A stretch of DNA of 64,000 nucleotides from Haberlea rhodopensis (Eukaryota > Streptophyta > Magnoliopsida > Lamiales > Gesneriaceae): contig CAJQUN010001077.1 in assembly GCA_907163345.1 (NCBI GenBank), positions 1-64,000 of the forward strand, given 5' to 3'. The notes below the pieces were generated by a model, which was not told the DNA's origin, did not search any database, and saw only the letters and a program-made list of their open reading frames with translations. Shown here piece by piece: positions 30,669 to 43,260 of the stretch. Position 1 is the first letter of the stretch, and each line of letters starts with the position of its first letter. The position numbers and the translations under genes are program-made.

Positions 30669-32600
30669 TATCAACCTTTACTAGAACATCTTCGATGATT
30701 CCTCGTGGGTATGTAATGGACCTATCAGCCAACTGTAGTGAAACCGTGGTTGTTTTTGGCTCTCCAAACCCCAACTTCCCGAAAAATTGACAAAGACATG
30801 ATATTGATACTTGCACCCAAATTACATAAATATTTTGCAAATAAAATAGATCCAATAGTGCAAGGTATATAAAAACTCACTGGATTTAACTTTGCAGGTA
30901 ATTTGTTTTGCACAACTGCAGAACACTCATCAGTTAACTTTATTGTCTCATGCTCACCCAACTTCCTCTTATTCGATAGAATATCCTTCACAAACTTAGC
31001 ATAACTAGGCATTTGAAGTAAGGCATCAGCAAATGGAATATTTATATGTAATTTCTTAAATATCTCTAAGAACTTAGTGAAATTAGCATCTACCTTAGCC
31101 TTTTTTTTAATTGCAGCAGGAAATAGGAGAGGGATTTGAACCTGGTTGGGTGGTGTGATACGTGAAGTAGTAGTAATAGTAGACTTACCCTTGTCACGTG
31201 GTTGATCTTCGTTCTCGGTCTCATCATTTTCGTGCTACTCCTCGGTGTTTTCCGTTTGTAGACCAATCTCTTTCCGCTTCTCAGTGAAATTGCTTTGGCT
31301 TGCTCTCTAGAATTCTTTTCAGTATCGCTAGGTAGACTCCCTTGTGTTCTTCCAGCTAATATGGATGTCAACTGCCCCAATTGAGTTTCCAAGTTCTTTA
31401 TTGAAGCATCTTGATTTTGCATTCTATTCTCCGTCGATGTAATGAACTTGGTTAGCAACGTCTCCACACTCGGCTTTGGTGGATAGCACGGTGGTGGCTG
31501 TAGATTCAATACATTCTTCTGGTTGGACCAAGAGAAGTTTGGATGATTCCTCCATGGTTGGTTATAGTTGTTGGAATAGGAGTTATTTTTAGGTGGTCGA
31601 TTACCTACAAATTTGGCACCCGCATTAGTTTGAATGAAAGGGTTACCTGCCTGGCATTCCGTGCTCGGATGCTTGTCTCCACATAAATCACATATGATCA
31701 CTTGAGCTTGCATCGTTGTCATGCTCAAGCTATCCAATTTCTTATTCAAACCTCCAATTGAGCCGATATTGTTGTTACCTCATCAACATGATGTACCCCA
31801 ATTGGTCTTTTTGGAACGTTCCTCTCAGACTGTCATTGATAGCTATTGAAAGCCATCTCTTCAAGAAGTTCGTAAGCTGCTTCAGGCGTTCGTCTCATGA
31901 TGGTATCTCTTGATACATGTATCAATCATAGAATGATCAGCAAAAAATAGACCGTTATAAAAAGTTTGTACCTGCAACCAGATAGGAAGGCGATGATGTG
32001 GACATCTTCTCAGTAAATCCTTGAAACATTCCCAAGCCTCGTGTAATGTCTCCTGATCATGTTGAGTGAAGGTGGTGATGTCATTGCGCATTTTGACAGT
32101 CGTAGACTTCACATTTTGGCAGTCATAGACGATGGGAAGTACTTTGATAGGAAGATTTGCACCATCCCATCCCAAGTAATAATTGTACCTTTTAACTTTA
32201 TCTTTTAAAGAGAAAGGAAACAATGGTAACTGATGGCTTCATCAGTAACGACATTATGTCTAACATATGTGAGCATTGGGATCATCACTTGCCGATCCTC
32301 CAAATTGCACTGAATGTTGGATCATCTGAATAATGACCGGTTTGATCTCAAAGTTGTTAGCATGTACTCTATGTCTAGTGATACTAGACATAGTGCATTG
32401 GAAGGTGGGTTGTGCATAGTCAATCATGGGTCGGGTAATTGGCAATTCCTCATTTTGTTGTTCACGTTCGCCAACTCCTCGTTGATTGTTTTTGCTATCG
32501 CTCGAGCTTCTCGTAGTCGCCTAAGAAAAGTTATCTCAATTTTTGGATCAAAAGGTTCAAGTGTAGGCTTGCTGCTCCTTAGCATGCACCAAGAAGACAA
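30669..32600 (-). pseudogene. gag: Athila-like gag-protease, broken
   Basis: Minus-strand pieces. 32445-32260 has the gag start (MIDYAQPTFQCTMSSITRH, IQMIQHSVQFGGSASDD). 32223-31882 has the capsid core (FPFSLKDKVK, MRNDITTF, LLRRCPHHRLPIWLQV) with an insertion-like disturbance near 32110-32160. 31749-31090 has the zinc finger CDLCGDKHPSTEC and a Q/N-rich spacer. 31012-30725 is the protease region (MPSYAKFVKDILSNKRKLGE, CNLGASINIMSLSIF). It ends in GIIEDVLVKVDK at the junction. Confidence 0.83.
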
Positions 32601-32744
32601 CTACATGCAAAAGTCAAACCAAGGAAAAAGCAGTAGTAGTGAAATAGTAGAAACCGTAATAAAAACTAGTAAATAAAAAATTAATAATAATAAAGAAAAT
32701 GGCTAAATTACAGTCAACTAATCTCGTATGATATTACTAAAACT

Positions 32745-32767
32745 AGTCCACGACAACGACACCAAAA
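32745..32767 (-). other. Diverged tRNA-Asp primer binding site
   Basis: On the minus strand the sequence after the LTR is TTTTTGGTGTCGTTGTCGTGG, a mutated form of the TGGCGCCGTTGCCGGGG site that is intact at 49581-49599. Confidence 0.7.
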
Positions 32768-32771
32768 ACTT

Positions 32772-34207
32772 GATCGTGATTTATTTAAACAATAAATTCT
32801 CGGTGTAGCGCGATTATATCGCAAGTGCACGGTGTCAAGTTTTAGTATAGTAGAATAAGTAGGATGTCGTACCCACAGGGACTAGTAGCAATTATCAAAT
32901 TTAATTAGCTTAACTTTATTTAGCCTACGATTATTGAGTGAAAAATATTAGCCAAACCAATCAAGCTAGCAATAAAAAGTGACGAAAATTAATAGAGACG
33001 AATATCAAGACTTCGATTCACTCGTGTATTTCCCCACGATTCTCCTATTAGTTAAGATTTCAAATTCTACGATCTAAGGTGACGAGTTTTCCTATGTTAT
33101 TCAATATACTCTGGTCAAGCTATATTGAACCTAATATTGAAATGTAACAAGTCAATGGTCATGCACTTGTTAACATTCAATATTGCATATGTTTATGAAA
33201 ACTTTTAGCCTTCGATTTTGGAAGATCTACAGCTATAACACGTGTGCTGGATTTTATGTGGCTATTCTCGATCTAAAACTCACGATATGAATTATCTTGT
33301 CAAATTATAATATTGTAAGGCCAACATCAATTATAATTACTAACATAAATTCAAAGTGTAGCTAATCCTTCAAAAGAATTAAAAATATAATCATACTCAA
33401 AGAATCGTAGAATCAATCAAAAACTCATACTTAAATCATGTGTTCATACATGGGATCCCCTAGTCTTGATAATTAAAATTAGCCAACTACTATCATCTAA
33501 TAAGAATGCAAGAACTTGTTAAACAACAAATTAAACATTCAAAATCTGAAAATGAATAACAACAAAGTTTTAGAAATACTAAAGATGCTAGGCGTTGACT
33601 CCTTGCTTCATTACTTCGTCCCGTCTCTTCTGATCCGTCTTGCTCTTCAATGGCTTGAGGCTTGAATGAAGGTGGAGGCTTTTTCTAGGTCAGAAATCAG
33701 ATCAAAAGTCCCAAAATTCGTCCAACTTGGTCCTTTAAATAGTGGAAGAAGAATTCTATTCTTTTTGGACATAAAATCTTCAAAAAAGAAATAAAATCTC
33801 ATATTTTCTGCCCCTGACGATGACTAAGTCCTGGCGATCGATCGCCTGGCTACACACATTTTTTTTCAAGGCACGTACTTCTACGATCGATCGCGGTAAA
33901 GCTGCCGATCGATCGCGGAGATAATATTTTTGTTGCTTGGCTTCGCACTTGCGCAATTGATCACGAAATTTATGAGGATTGATCGCGGAAGACAAGTCTT
34001 CTTCAATATCAATATTTGGATCCTTCTTTCAAGTGTTCTCTCGGTTCGATCATTTTCATCCCTTTTTAGCTCATTATCTCCACTTTTATGCATTTCATCA
34101 TTTATTCCTGGACATAGAAACAACACGAAAACAAATAATATTGTCCAAGATTCATATAAAATGCATCAAAATTCATAGCAATATAAGTGTAAAAATAAAA
34201 CTTATCA
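32772..34207 (-). repeat. 5' LTR of the truncated Athila-like element
   Basis: About 1.44 kb, TG to CA (TGATCGTGATTT ... CTTATCA on the plus strand). It contains the ACCGCAAGTGCACGGTGTCA block typical of all Athila-like LTRs here (there as CGCAAGTGCACGGTGTCA) and GCGATCGATCGC-type palindromes at 33833-33993. Small open frames over the GATCGATC stretch are chance. Confidence 0.75.
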
Positions 34208-35966
34208 CACACCCTTTACATTATTTATATGTTGATGTTTGGGGTCCTACGAACTCCCCCTCGCTGGATGGTTACAAGTATTATCTACTTATTGTTGATC
34301 ACTTTACAAATACTGCTGGTTCTTCCCTCTATTTGCCAAATCTCAGGTCGCCGATATTTTTCCTCAATTTAAGTCTCTCATGGAAAAACAGTTCGGCCAC
34401 AAGATAAAAAATCTTTACTCTGATAATGATGGAGAATTCGTGGGAATGAGCCCCTATCTCACACTTCATGGCATTAGTTGGCTTACCACCGCACCTCTTA
34501 CTCCGCAAGAAAATGGTACTTCTGAACAACGACATCAGCTAATTGGGCACTACTACACCATGCTTCCTTGCCACATCAATCCTGGCACTTCGCTTTTGAA
34601 ACAACTATCTATCTCATCAAGCAGATGCCCACTCTGGTACTCAATCTGGTCAGCCCGTTTGAAGCTCTTGTTCAACACTCACCTAATTATATGAATCTTC
34701 GAACATTTGGGTGCTTATGTATCCTTGGCTCAAACCAAACTCTTCCGGTAAACTGGAGCTACCATCGCGCCCATGTCGCTTCATTGGCTACTCCACCTCT
34801 CAAAGTGCCTACAAGTGTCTATGGATTCAAAAAAGGTCTTCATCTGTCGACATGTCCGCTTCTCGGAATTTATCTTTCCTTTTAAGCTCAAGGATTATCC
34901 TTCACCTCCACCTCAATCAACTATGGCATCACCACCAATATCCATATTCCTGCTGCCCATTGCCCACTCCAATACCAGATTGATGCCGCCCTCAGCCAAT
35001 AACGACTCTCTGGCTCATGAAACTCCACTCCCTGTTCAGCCACATAATGTACAACCTGCTCCACATCAATGCCAAGCTCAGTCAGAGGACGTTCCTTCAC
35101 TTTCGGATAATATACGTACACATTCTATGAGGACCTGCAGTCAAAACAATTTTTTTCGTCCTAAACAGATTAATATTGTCACCAAACACTCATTGCCTGA
35201 TGACATTGTGCCTACATCCGCCTCTCAGGCGCTACTTGATCCCCGATGGTGTGATGCTATAGCTGAGGAATACACGGCTCTCCTTTGTCACGGCAATTGG
35301 GACTTAGTATCACCACCTTCTACTTCCAATGTGATTGGCTGCAAGTGGGTATTTCGCATTAAATGGAAGCCTGATGGCACTATAGACAAGTTCAAAGCTC
35401 GCCTTGTTGCCAAAGGCTTTCACCAGCGCCCCGACGTGGATTATACTGAAACTTTTAGCCCCATGGTCAAACCCATGAAAATTCATGTGGTTCTTTCTCT
35501 CGCCCTTATGAATAATTGACCGCTTCATCAATTAGATATCAGCAGTGCTTTCCTCCATGGCTCATTGTTACATGTCACAACCCCTTGGATTCATTAATAA
35601 GAACTTTCCACATCATGTCTGCCTTCTACGTAAGTCCTTATATGGTTTGCACCAAGCACCATGAGCATGGTATCAGGCCCTGAGCTCGCACTTCTTAAGT
35701 ATGGATTCACTCAATCTCTTGCTGACACGTCTCTGTTTATACTTCACTAGGATTCTCTCCATATGTTTGTCTTGATTTACATTGATGACTTAATCATCAC
35801 GGGCTCGAGTGAATCTCATATTACCTCTGTCACTTCTCACTTGGGCTCAAAGTTTGCCGTCAAGGACCTTGGAACATTATCTTACTTCTTAGGTGTCAAA
35901 GTTGCCAACTGTAAAGAGGGCCTATTTCTCTCCCAACACAAATACACCATCGACTTACTTCGCCAT
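34208..35966 (+). pseudogene. pol: Ty1-copia pol, first half (integrase to RT)
   Basis: It starts inside the integrase core (YVDVWGPTNSPSLDGYKYY) and passes through SDNDGEFV, TPQENGTSEQRH and GCLCILG. It then has the Copia RT (VIGCKWVFRIKWKPDGTIDK, DYTETFSPMVKP, LDISSAFLHGSL) and VLIYIDDLIITG at about 35767-35802. Stops and frameshifts are frequent (for example after 35519 and near 35600-35760). The 5' part of the element is missing to the left. The frame is interrupted at 35966 by an Athila-like LTR and resumes at 42359. Confidence 0.85.
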
Positions 35967-37374
35967 TGATCGCGATTTATTTTAACAATAAAATTCCAAA
36001 GCAGCGGATTATACCGCAAGTGCACGGTGTCAAGTTTTAGTATACATAGGAAGAATACAGATTATTGAACCCACAGGGTAACAAGCAAGTACCAAATAAG
36101 ACGATTTAACTATATTTAACCTACGCAATTGAATTAAACAATGAAACTACTAATTAATTAAATTACCTATTAATCAACCAAGTCAATAAAAGTAAGCAAG
36201 AAAATTCCGCTAGAGAAGATTATCAAGACGTAGTCTCACCAATGCAATCCCTACAACTCTCGATTGAAAATCCAAATATTTCTAAGGTGACGAGTTCTCC
36301 AAATTTATCTAATATACTTTCTCGAGATATATTAAACCTAATATCAAATTGCCGTAAGTCACCCTCATGTACTTATTTAACAACTCAAAATTGAATTAAG
36401 ATCCATGAAAACTACTAGCTCTCGATTACTAGATATCTATGGCTATCACACATGTATTTGACTTCATCTCTCGATCTCAGTCTGAAATCCACGGTATGAG
36501 TTATTAATTTCATATCATAAAATCATCTCTCGATCTCAATTACGATACTAACATCATTCAAAGGTGATCAATCCCTCAAAAGCATTAAAAGCATAAAACA
36601 TACACAAAGACTTATAAGGATTCAATCAAATAAATAATCATCAAATTATAGGTTCAAAACAAAGGGTCGCCTAGCCTCGATACATAAATTTAGTTCATAC
36701 TCATAAATAAATACCAACACTCAAATTTGTCTTGCAACAATCCAAGCACAATATAATCAAAACAAACAAAACTAAAATTTAAAAGTAAGAAAAAGCTTTC
36801 AGCGTCGACTCTGGTTGTAGATCCTCGCTCCTTCTCTTGCTTTCTTATCGATCGTCTCTTTAATCGTCTTATTGGAGATGTTCCAAAATCATAGGGTGAA
36901 AGGTTGAAGAATGGTTATGTTCGGAGAAAGGTGGCTGGACGTGTATTGGGTGAAGGATGGGAGTGGCGTATGTTAAGTGCATGGACGTGTGAATTGGTGT
37001 GAGGCGTGTAGTTATTGGTTGGTGTAAAGGAAGGGTTATGATGTGGAGGGAGAATGGAAGTGGCGTACGTGAGAGATGAATGAGGCCTCATATGAATGAT
37101 TGGTCCCGGGAGAATGATGTAACCATCAGATTGGCTTCTTTTTTTGGTAATAAAATATTGTATCTTCTTTGACTTTCCTTATCCCTCAATTCTCGGTGAT
37201 TTTTTTATTCTTAAAAACAATTAGTAAATTTTGTTTCCATCCAATCCATCTCACATGAATAGCTCTTCTTTTACATAAAATATGATTTTCATCCAGATCT
37301 TCCCCTTTTCGTCCTTGTATTCTATTGCCGCGTGTGCATGAAATCTCCTAAAATATTGCTCTCCATGTTGAAGT
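35967..37374 (-). repeat. Athila-like LTR fragment, left piece
   Basis: It begins TGATCGCGATTTATTT (similar to 32772) inside the Copia RT and carries ACCGCAAGTGCACGGTGTCA. It runs to GCTCTCCATGTTGAAG, where the chromovirus LTR starts. The last roughly 355 bp (37020-37373) are repeated at 41810-42054, the right piece having lost part of the middle. Confidence 0.75.
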
Positions 37375-39445
37375 TGTAATGACCTTGGAACCCTAAGTGC
37401 GGATTAAGGCATAAGTAGAGCTAACATGCATAATCAGAGTATCAAAAATTCTTGTTGAGGCCTTGAGCTTTAAGGATTACATGCCAAAATAATTGTTTCC
37501 AAAAAAAAAAAATTGGATTAATTACATTCCCAGCAAAATAAATGTTAATCACTATAGCTTTACATTACTCCTAGAGTAGAAACTATATAAAATAATCATG
37601 TCCTTCTATATCAAAAGCATTCCTCACTAGCTCATTGCATCAACCCGTCCTTAGCCCATTTATGCCAAAATGTACTTACAAGGACAACCCCCAAATCATG
37701 AGCATATAATAATTCATATTCAACATAATATGATTATAAGACGTAAATGCATAAACTGTAATTACAAAACACTTCCTGTATTCCAATGCATTTTAAACGC
37801 TCCCTTTTTGTTGTCCCTGTACCATAACTCATGAGTATAATCAATGGATTATATTATGGTTCCACAAATGTAATGACATATAACCATTTCATTATCACCA
37901 ATCATCAATCCCTAGTCTGTTATAAGAGTGTATTTAATGCACATCGCTTGTCATGATAGCGGCACTAATACCCCTCGCTTCTACATATCAGCGGCATTGA
38001 ATAACCTCGCTCATAAATGTGACATGCGGCATTCACCCTCGCGCACATTTTAGCGGCAAATATTCTTTCCTCTCTATGATATGACAGCGTCAAGTATTCT
38101 ATCATCGCTTCAAGTGACAGCAGCAAAGCATTTAAAATCATCACTCGAATATAACCATGACTCATGGGATATGCACCAAGTATCCAACATACACATATGC
38201 AATCATAATGCATAATTCAACATGTATTTGCATCCACAATGCACAACCCAATATATACTTGCATCCACAATGCATTTTCTAATAAGTATATAAAATACAT
38301 GTTACAATTGGGTGCCCGTACGTCTCTCTACGTACCTTTCCAAAATGTAAAATTTGGTAGGACTTTACTTCCTTTGTTGTGTTGCCACCTGGGATGGTTC
38401 TACACATTCACACAAACAAATATTAGAAGCCAATAATAGTCTGATACCAAAAATCCCAGAAAAATATCCAAAATATGCAATTCTGGCATCTCGCGATTGA
38501 CTCCATAATGTCTCGATCGATCGCGAGGTCCAGCAGCCATAATGCCCAAAAAATTCCAATCCGCGATCGATCGCGCCAAACTCGCGATCGATCTCGCAAG
38601 CATTCTGGAGCCTCCCTAGGGCTCGCGATCGATCGGGAAAATGCCCCGATCGATCGCGGAAGCTTGTACATGCGATTTTTGGCCATTTTTCATATTTCAT
38701 CTTCTCCTATCCATTTTCCTTCAAATCCATCCCCACCATTAACATCAAAACTTCAAAAACCACCAAAATAAACACCAACAATTACAATACTACCCATATA
38801 CAATAAAATCCCTATAAAACCAACATAAACCACATCAAAAACAATCTTCCAACCATTACAACGACAAATCCAAAACCCAACCAAAAATATCACATTTTCA
38901 AAACCAAACCCTTTTAAAATCCCCAAATACAAACTCATTTCAACACAAATCAAAATAATAACACAAGGGGAGGTTCATACCACTTTTTGGCTTCAAATCT
39001 CACCAAGAAATCAAGCAACCAAGATTTTGAAATCTCCTCCTCTTTCTCTTGCTTTGACCGATAAATAGGGTTGGGAGTGATATGAGAGATGGGAGTGATT
39101 GGAGAGTACAAGAAGGGGTAGTGGGTATAGGGTTAATTAAACATGTCCCGGTATTTAGCATGATGTATAAAATATCCTAACATGATATTTTAAAAGCTTT
39201 TTCCAAAAATGCACCATAACCCCAATTAAAACATGCTTTACCCAAAATAATCATTATCCACCACAATTAACCCATATTTCCCAACACGCATCACATGCAC
39301 CCTGAATGCATTACCAGGTCACGCCCACCGCATGACTAAGCATTTCACCATATTAATTAATTCAACACTAAATTAATTAACACCATATTGATCAAATAAA
39401 CATAATTAATGCCCAAATGCACATAATTATTTCAAGGATATCACA
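37375..39445 (-). repeat. 3' LTR of the chromovirus-type Gypsy
   Basis: About 2.07 kb, TGTAATGACC ... ATATCACA on the plus strand. It holds a cluster of GCGATCGATCGC palindromes at 38500-38665. The minus-strand purine tract GTAGGGGAGCATT abuts it at 39446-39458. Open frames of 60-110 residues in it are not genes. Confidence 0.75.
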
Positions 39446-39534
39446 ATGCTCCCCTACTCATAAGATTTCATCCTCTAAATAGCTTGCACTTACCAATCCG
39501 AAACAAAACATAAATCACATACTAGAAAATAGTT

Positions 39535-41808
39535 ATGGGTAGTGCTGCACCATATGCCGCTTCGTCTCCCACGTGGCCTCCTCGACACCCCTGCGATTCC
39601 ACTGAACCTTGACCATCGGTATCACCTTGTTCCGAAGTCTACGATCTGCCCGATCTAGAATCTAACCGGTCATTCCACGTAGGACACATCAGAATCTAAC
39701 TGCACCTCAGAAGAATGTAACACATGCGACGGATCCGGCTCATACTTCCCCAACATCGATACATGGAACACGTCATGAAGACCAGATAATGACGGTGTCA
39801 AAGCCAGATGGTAAGCCAAAGTACCGATGCACTGTAAAATCTCAAACGGTCCAACATACCTCGGAGACAATTTCTCGCGCATACCAAACCGCACAACACC
39901 TATGAAAGGTGAAATCTTCAAAAAGACCTTATCTCCCAATTGGAATTCCAACGGTCGCCGCCGTTCATTTGCATAGGCTGTCTGCCTATCCTGGGGTGCC
40001 ACATTTTCTGTCGGATTACCTTTATCTTTTCTTCCATCTCCCGAATCAATTCGGGTCCTCCGACCGATTTGCTAGTTAAGTCATCCCAGTACAATGGTGA
40101 CCTACAACGTCGACCATAAAGATCCTCGAATGGAGCCATCTGAATGCTCGCATGATAGGATTATTGAACGAGATTTGTACAATAACTCTACCAAGGCCAA
40201 TGAATCTTGCCACGAAGCATCAAACTCCAACACACATGCCCGCAACATGTCCTCGAGCATCTGTATAGTACGCTCGGTCTGACCGTCCGTTTGGGGATGA
40301 TTTGTCGTACTCAATCTTACTTCAGTACCCAAAGCTGACTGAAGACGTCCCCAAAAGTGAGATGTAAATCGTGGATCTCGGTCAGACACGATAGAAACTG
40401 GAATTCTGTGCAGCCTCACTATATCCCGGACATACAACTGAGCCATCCTCAAGTATGTGGATGTCATACTGTATGGAATAAAATGAGCCACTTTGGTCAG
40501 CCTATCCACAATCACCCAAATGGCATCAAAACCCGAAGTAGTCCTCGGCAAGTGGGTCACGAAGTTCATGGATATGTGTTCCCACTTCCATTCCGGTATC
40601 TCCAAGCTCCTCAGTTCGTCACCAGGCCTCTGTCTTTCTGCCTTCACCTGTTGACAGATCAAGCATCTCTTAACGAATGCTATCACATCTCGTTTCATTC
40701 TTTTCCACCAAAATTGATCACATAGATCCTTGTACATCTTCCTACCGCCTGGGTGGATACTAAGCCTGCTACTATGAGCTCGTTGTATGACCCCTTTATG
40801 CAACTCCGGCGTACTCAAAACTACCCTACGGTTACCAAGTCTCAAAGAACCGTCCTCAGCCACTCTGAACTTTGATGGCTGTCCAAGAAGTACCAATGAT
40901 AACCACCTCTGAATCTTATCATCTGCCTTCTGAGCCCTCCGGATATTTTCATAATAAAGTTGATACACGTACCGGTGATGTATCCACATCAAAATCATAG
41001 CCCAGATGGCAGTAAGAAGTCATCATAGTCGATAGATGCATGGTGTCCTCAGTAATACACTTCACCTTCCGACTCAAGGCGTCTGATGTCAAGTTCGCCT
41101 TTCCAGGATGGTACTCTATTTCACAATCATAGTCCTTGAGTAAGTCCATCCATCTCCTATATCTCATATTCAGCTCCGCCTGAGTAAACAAGAACTTCAG
41201 GCTCTTGTGATCCTTATAAATGGTAAACGAAATACCATACAAGTAATGCCGCCAAATCTTCAAGGCAAAAATGATAGCCGCCAGCTCCAAGTCATGAACT
41301 GGATTATGCGTCTTCAACTGTCTCGATGCATAAGCTACCACATGCTTATCTTGTATCAGTACACATCCCCAGCCCTGTAGTGATGCATCAGTGTACAGAA
41401 AAAACCTCTTGGTCTCCGTAGGAATCACTAACACATGCGCTGTCATCAACCGGTGCTTCAAATCTTGGAAGCTCTGCTCACAATCCTCAGACCAATAGAA
41501 TGGTACCCCCTTTTGAGTCAACTGAGTCAATGGCTTAGCAATCTTAGAAAATCCTTCGACAAAGCGTCGATAATACCCGACCAAACCGAGAACTCCGTAT
41601 CTCGGGCACAGAAGTGGGTGCAGACCACTCTATCACTGCCTCCACTTTCTTGGGATCCACCGATATCCCACTGCTAGAGATAACATGCCCCAAAAACACA
41701 CATTGCTCAACCAAAGTTCACACTTGCTGAGCTTGGCAAACAACTGATTATCTCTGAGGATCTGGAGCACTGTCCGCAATTGTTTCACGTGCTCCTCCTC
41801 TAGGAGTA
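39535..41808 (-). pseudogene. pol: Chromovirus-type pol, C-terminal part
   Basis: Minus strand, in order: end of RT palm (EEEHVKQLRTVLQIL, LFAKLSKCE) near 41810-41700; RT thumb and RNase H (41584-40949: MVGYYRRFVEGFSKIAKPLT, LYTDASLQGWGCVL, YASRQLK, DHKSLKFLFTQ); integrase zinc finger and core (40998-40102: HPGGRKMYKDL, CLICQQVKAERQRP, VSDRDPRFTSHFW, NHPQTDGQTERTIQ); and C-terminal domain (40002-39670: LGDKVFLKISP, RYVGPFEIL, FHVSMLGKYEPD) with a tail to about 39535. Frameshifts occur near 41640, 40960, 40110 and 39920. No chromodomain is evident at the end. Confidence 0.86.
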
Positions 41809-42358
41809 GTGTAAAGGAAGGGTTATGATGTGGAGGGAGAATGGAAGTGGCATACGTGAGAGATGAATGAGGCCTCAAATGAATGATTGGTCCCCAGAGA
41901 ATGACGGAACCGTCAGATTGGCTTCTTTTTTTTGGTAATAAAATATTGTATCTTCTTTGACTTTCCTTATCCCTCAATTCTCTGTGATTTTTTTATTCTT
42001 AAAACCGCATGTGTATGAAATTTCCTAAAATATTGCTCTCCATGTTGAAGTCCTCTCTTTTCTTTGACTTTCCTTCTATTTCATTAATCACTCTCGGTCT
42101 CCCTATTTTACGTGATTTGCTCCGTAAAATAGTTCTTCTCAGTCCACGTGTGTATCTCACATCTTTCATGCATCAAATTAGGTAATCTCAACTTCTATGC
42201 ACTTTTCATCATTTTTGGCTCCTTTTCTCCATTCCTCGCATTTTTACATAAATTCCCGAAACATGTAAATTAATACCAAAACTTGTAACATCCTCTAGAA
42301 TCGCAATAAAATATAACAAGAAAGCATAAAAATATAAGTGCAAAAATGACACTTATCA
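41809..42358 (-). repeat. Athila-like LTR fragment, right piece
   Basis: It repeats TGTAAAGGAAGGGTTATG onward from 37020 and continues past the point where the left piece ends, to CTTATCA at 42358. Left and right pieces overlap by about 250-350 bp, so they are not simply one LTR opened by an insertion. They may be the remains of the two LTRs of one element whose interior was deleted. Confidence 0.7.
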
Positions 42359-43105
42359 GCTGTCATCATATGGAGGGTGCTAAATCTCTGTCAATGCCGA
42401 TGACTTCCAATGTTCCCTTAGCCACCGTTGACTCCATGAATCCTACTGAATTCCGACAAGCCATATATCACCCTTACACATTCATATTTTGCCTTCACCG
42501 TCAATATTGGCATAGTTTATGGATGATCTAACTCACAACATTGGAGTGCTGTTAAATGCTTATTTCGGTACTTAAAAGGCCCCCTGCATCATGGCTTACT
42601 CTTCGTCGATCTACTGACTTCAGCATAACCGCCTACTCTGACTCGGACTGGGGAGGAGATCAAAGTGATAGTAAATCAACCTCTGCCTACCTTGTCCTTC
42701 TTGGCCCGAATCCAATCTCTTGGAGATCTCGTAAACAAAACGGTGTTGCACGCTATTCCGCAGAAGTGAGTATCTCTCTCTTGCTTTAGCAGTTGCTGGG
42801 GTATGTTGGATTCGTCAGCTTTTTTGAAACCTATGACTCAAAATCCCAAAGTGCCCTCGCCTTTTATGTGACAACATTGGCGCCACTCGTCTATCACTTC
42901 ATCCTGACATGCATTCTCGCATGAAGCACATCTCAGTCGACATTCATTTCATCCGTGACTTAGCCAGTAAGGGAATCCTTTGGGTATCTTTTGTCACCAC
43001 AATGAATCAATAGCTGACATCCTTACAAAATCGCTGCCACGCTCGCGCTTTCACCTACTTCGTTCCAAAATCTCGGTTGCTGATGCAACATCAATTTTGC
43101 TGGGG
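42359..43105 (+). pseudogene. pol: Ty1-copia pol, second half (RT end and RNase H)
   Basis: Continues the pol interrupted at 35966: MEGAKSLSMPM, NPTEFRQAIYH, TAYSDSDWGGDQSDSKSTSAYLV, NPISWRSRKQNGVARYSAE (42556-42789), then RNase H tail phrases in other frames up to about 43070. GCTGGGG just before 43106 is the polypurine tract. Several stops. Confidence 0.85.
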
Positions 43106-43260
43106 TGTATTAAGGAAGATATCAATCGAGATTCTAGTTAACATATTTGTAGATATCAATCAAGATTCTAGTTAACATATTTGTATAGATTTGTTGTATC
43201 TTAAATATCTCTTTTGTGATTTCAAGATTTGTATACAATCTTAGATGATCTTGTTGTAAG
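43106..43260 (+). repeat. 3' LTR of the decayed Copia, first part
   Basis: It starts TGTATTAAGGAAGATATCAATC and contains a tandem pair of a 33-34 bp unit (GATATCAATC(G/A)AGATTCTAG...). It is cut by the gag-only element and resumes at 51093 (CCTATTTAAAGGCATT ... CTTATTCTCTTATAAT), giving an LTR of only about 220-230 bp, as in short-LTR Ale/Retrofit-like Copias. Its right end is not exact. Confidence 0.65.

Larger units (their letters stand above)
30669..34207 (-). mobile_element. Truncated Athila/Tat-like Gypsy, minus strand
   Basis: From right to left: 5' LTR (32772-34207), a diverged tRNA-Asp-type primer site, gag, then protease, cut at about 30669 where it meets the truncated Gypsy LTR. 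RT, integrase and the 3' LTR are gone. Gag phrases (HANNFEIKPVIIQMIQHS, FKDLLRRCPHHRLPIWLQV) match those at 48269-49408 and 57415-58640, placing all three in one family. The right end abuts Copia integrase sequence, so it probably inserted into that Copia. Confidence 0.8.
37375..41808 (-). mobile_element. 5'-truncated chromovirus-type Gypsy, minus strand
   Basis: The 3' LTR (37375-39445), polypurine tract, then the pol C-terminus up to the middle of RT at about 41808, where sequence switches to Athila-like LTR. The 5' LTR, gag, protease and N-terminal RT are absent. The LTR start TGTAATGACC and the integrase type resemble Del/Tekay chromoviruses; the clade is inferred. Confidence 0.8.

Noticed and set aside
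35967..35971. Target-site duplication for the Athila-like insertion in the Copia RT
   Set aside because: The five bases before 35967 (GCCAT) and after 42358 (GCTGT) do not match, so no duplication is claimed.
38365..38771. Overlapping frames of 65-111 residues on both strands rich in DRS/IDRS peptides (also at 44344-44667, 47792-48067, 50676-51062, 55819-56034)
   Set aside because: They are generated by GATCGATC palindromes inside LTRs, which read as IDRS-like peptides in several frames on both strands.
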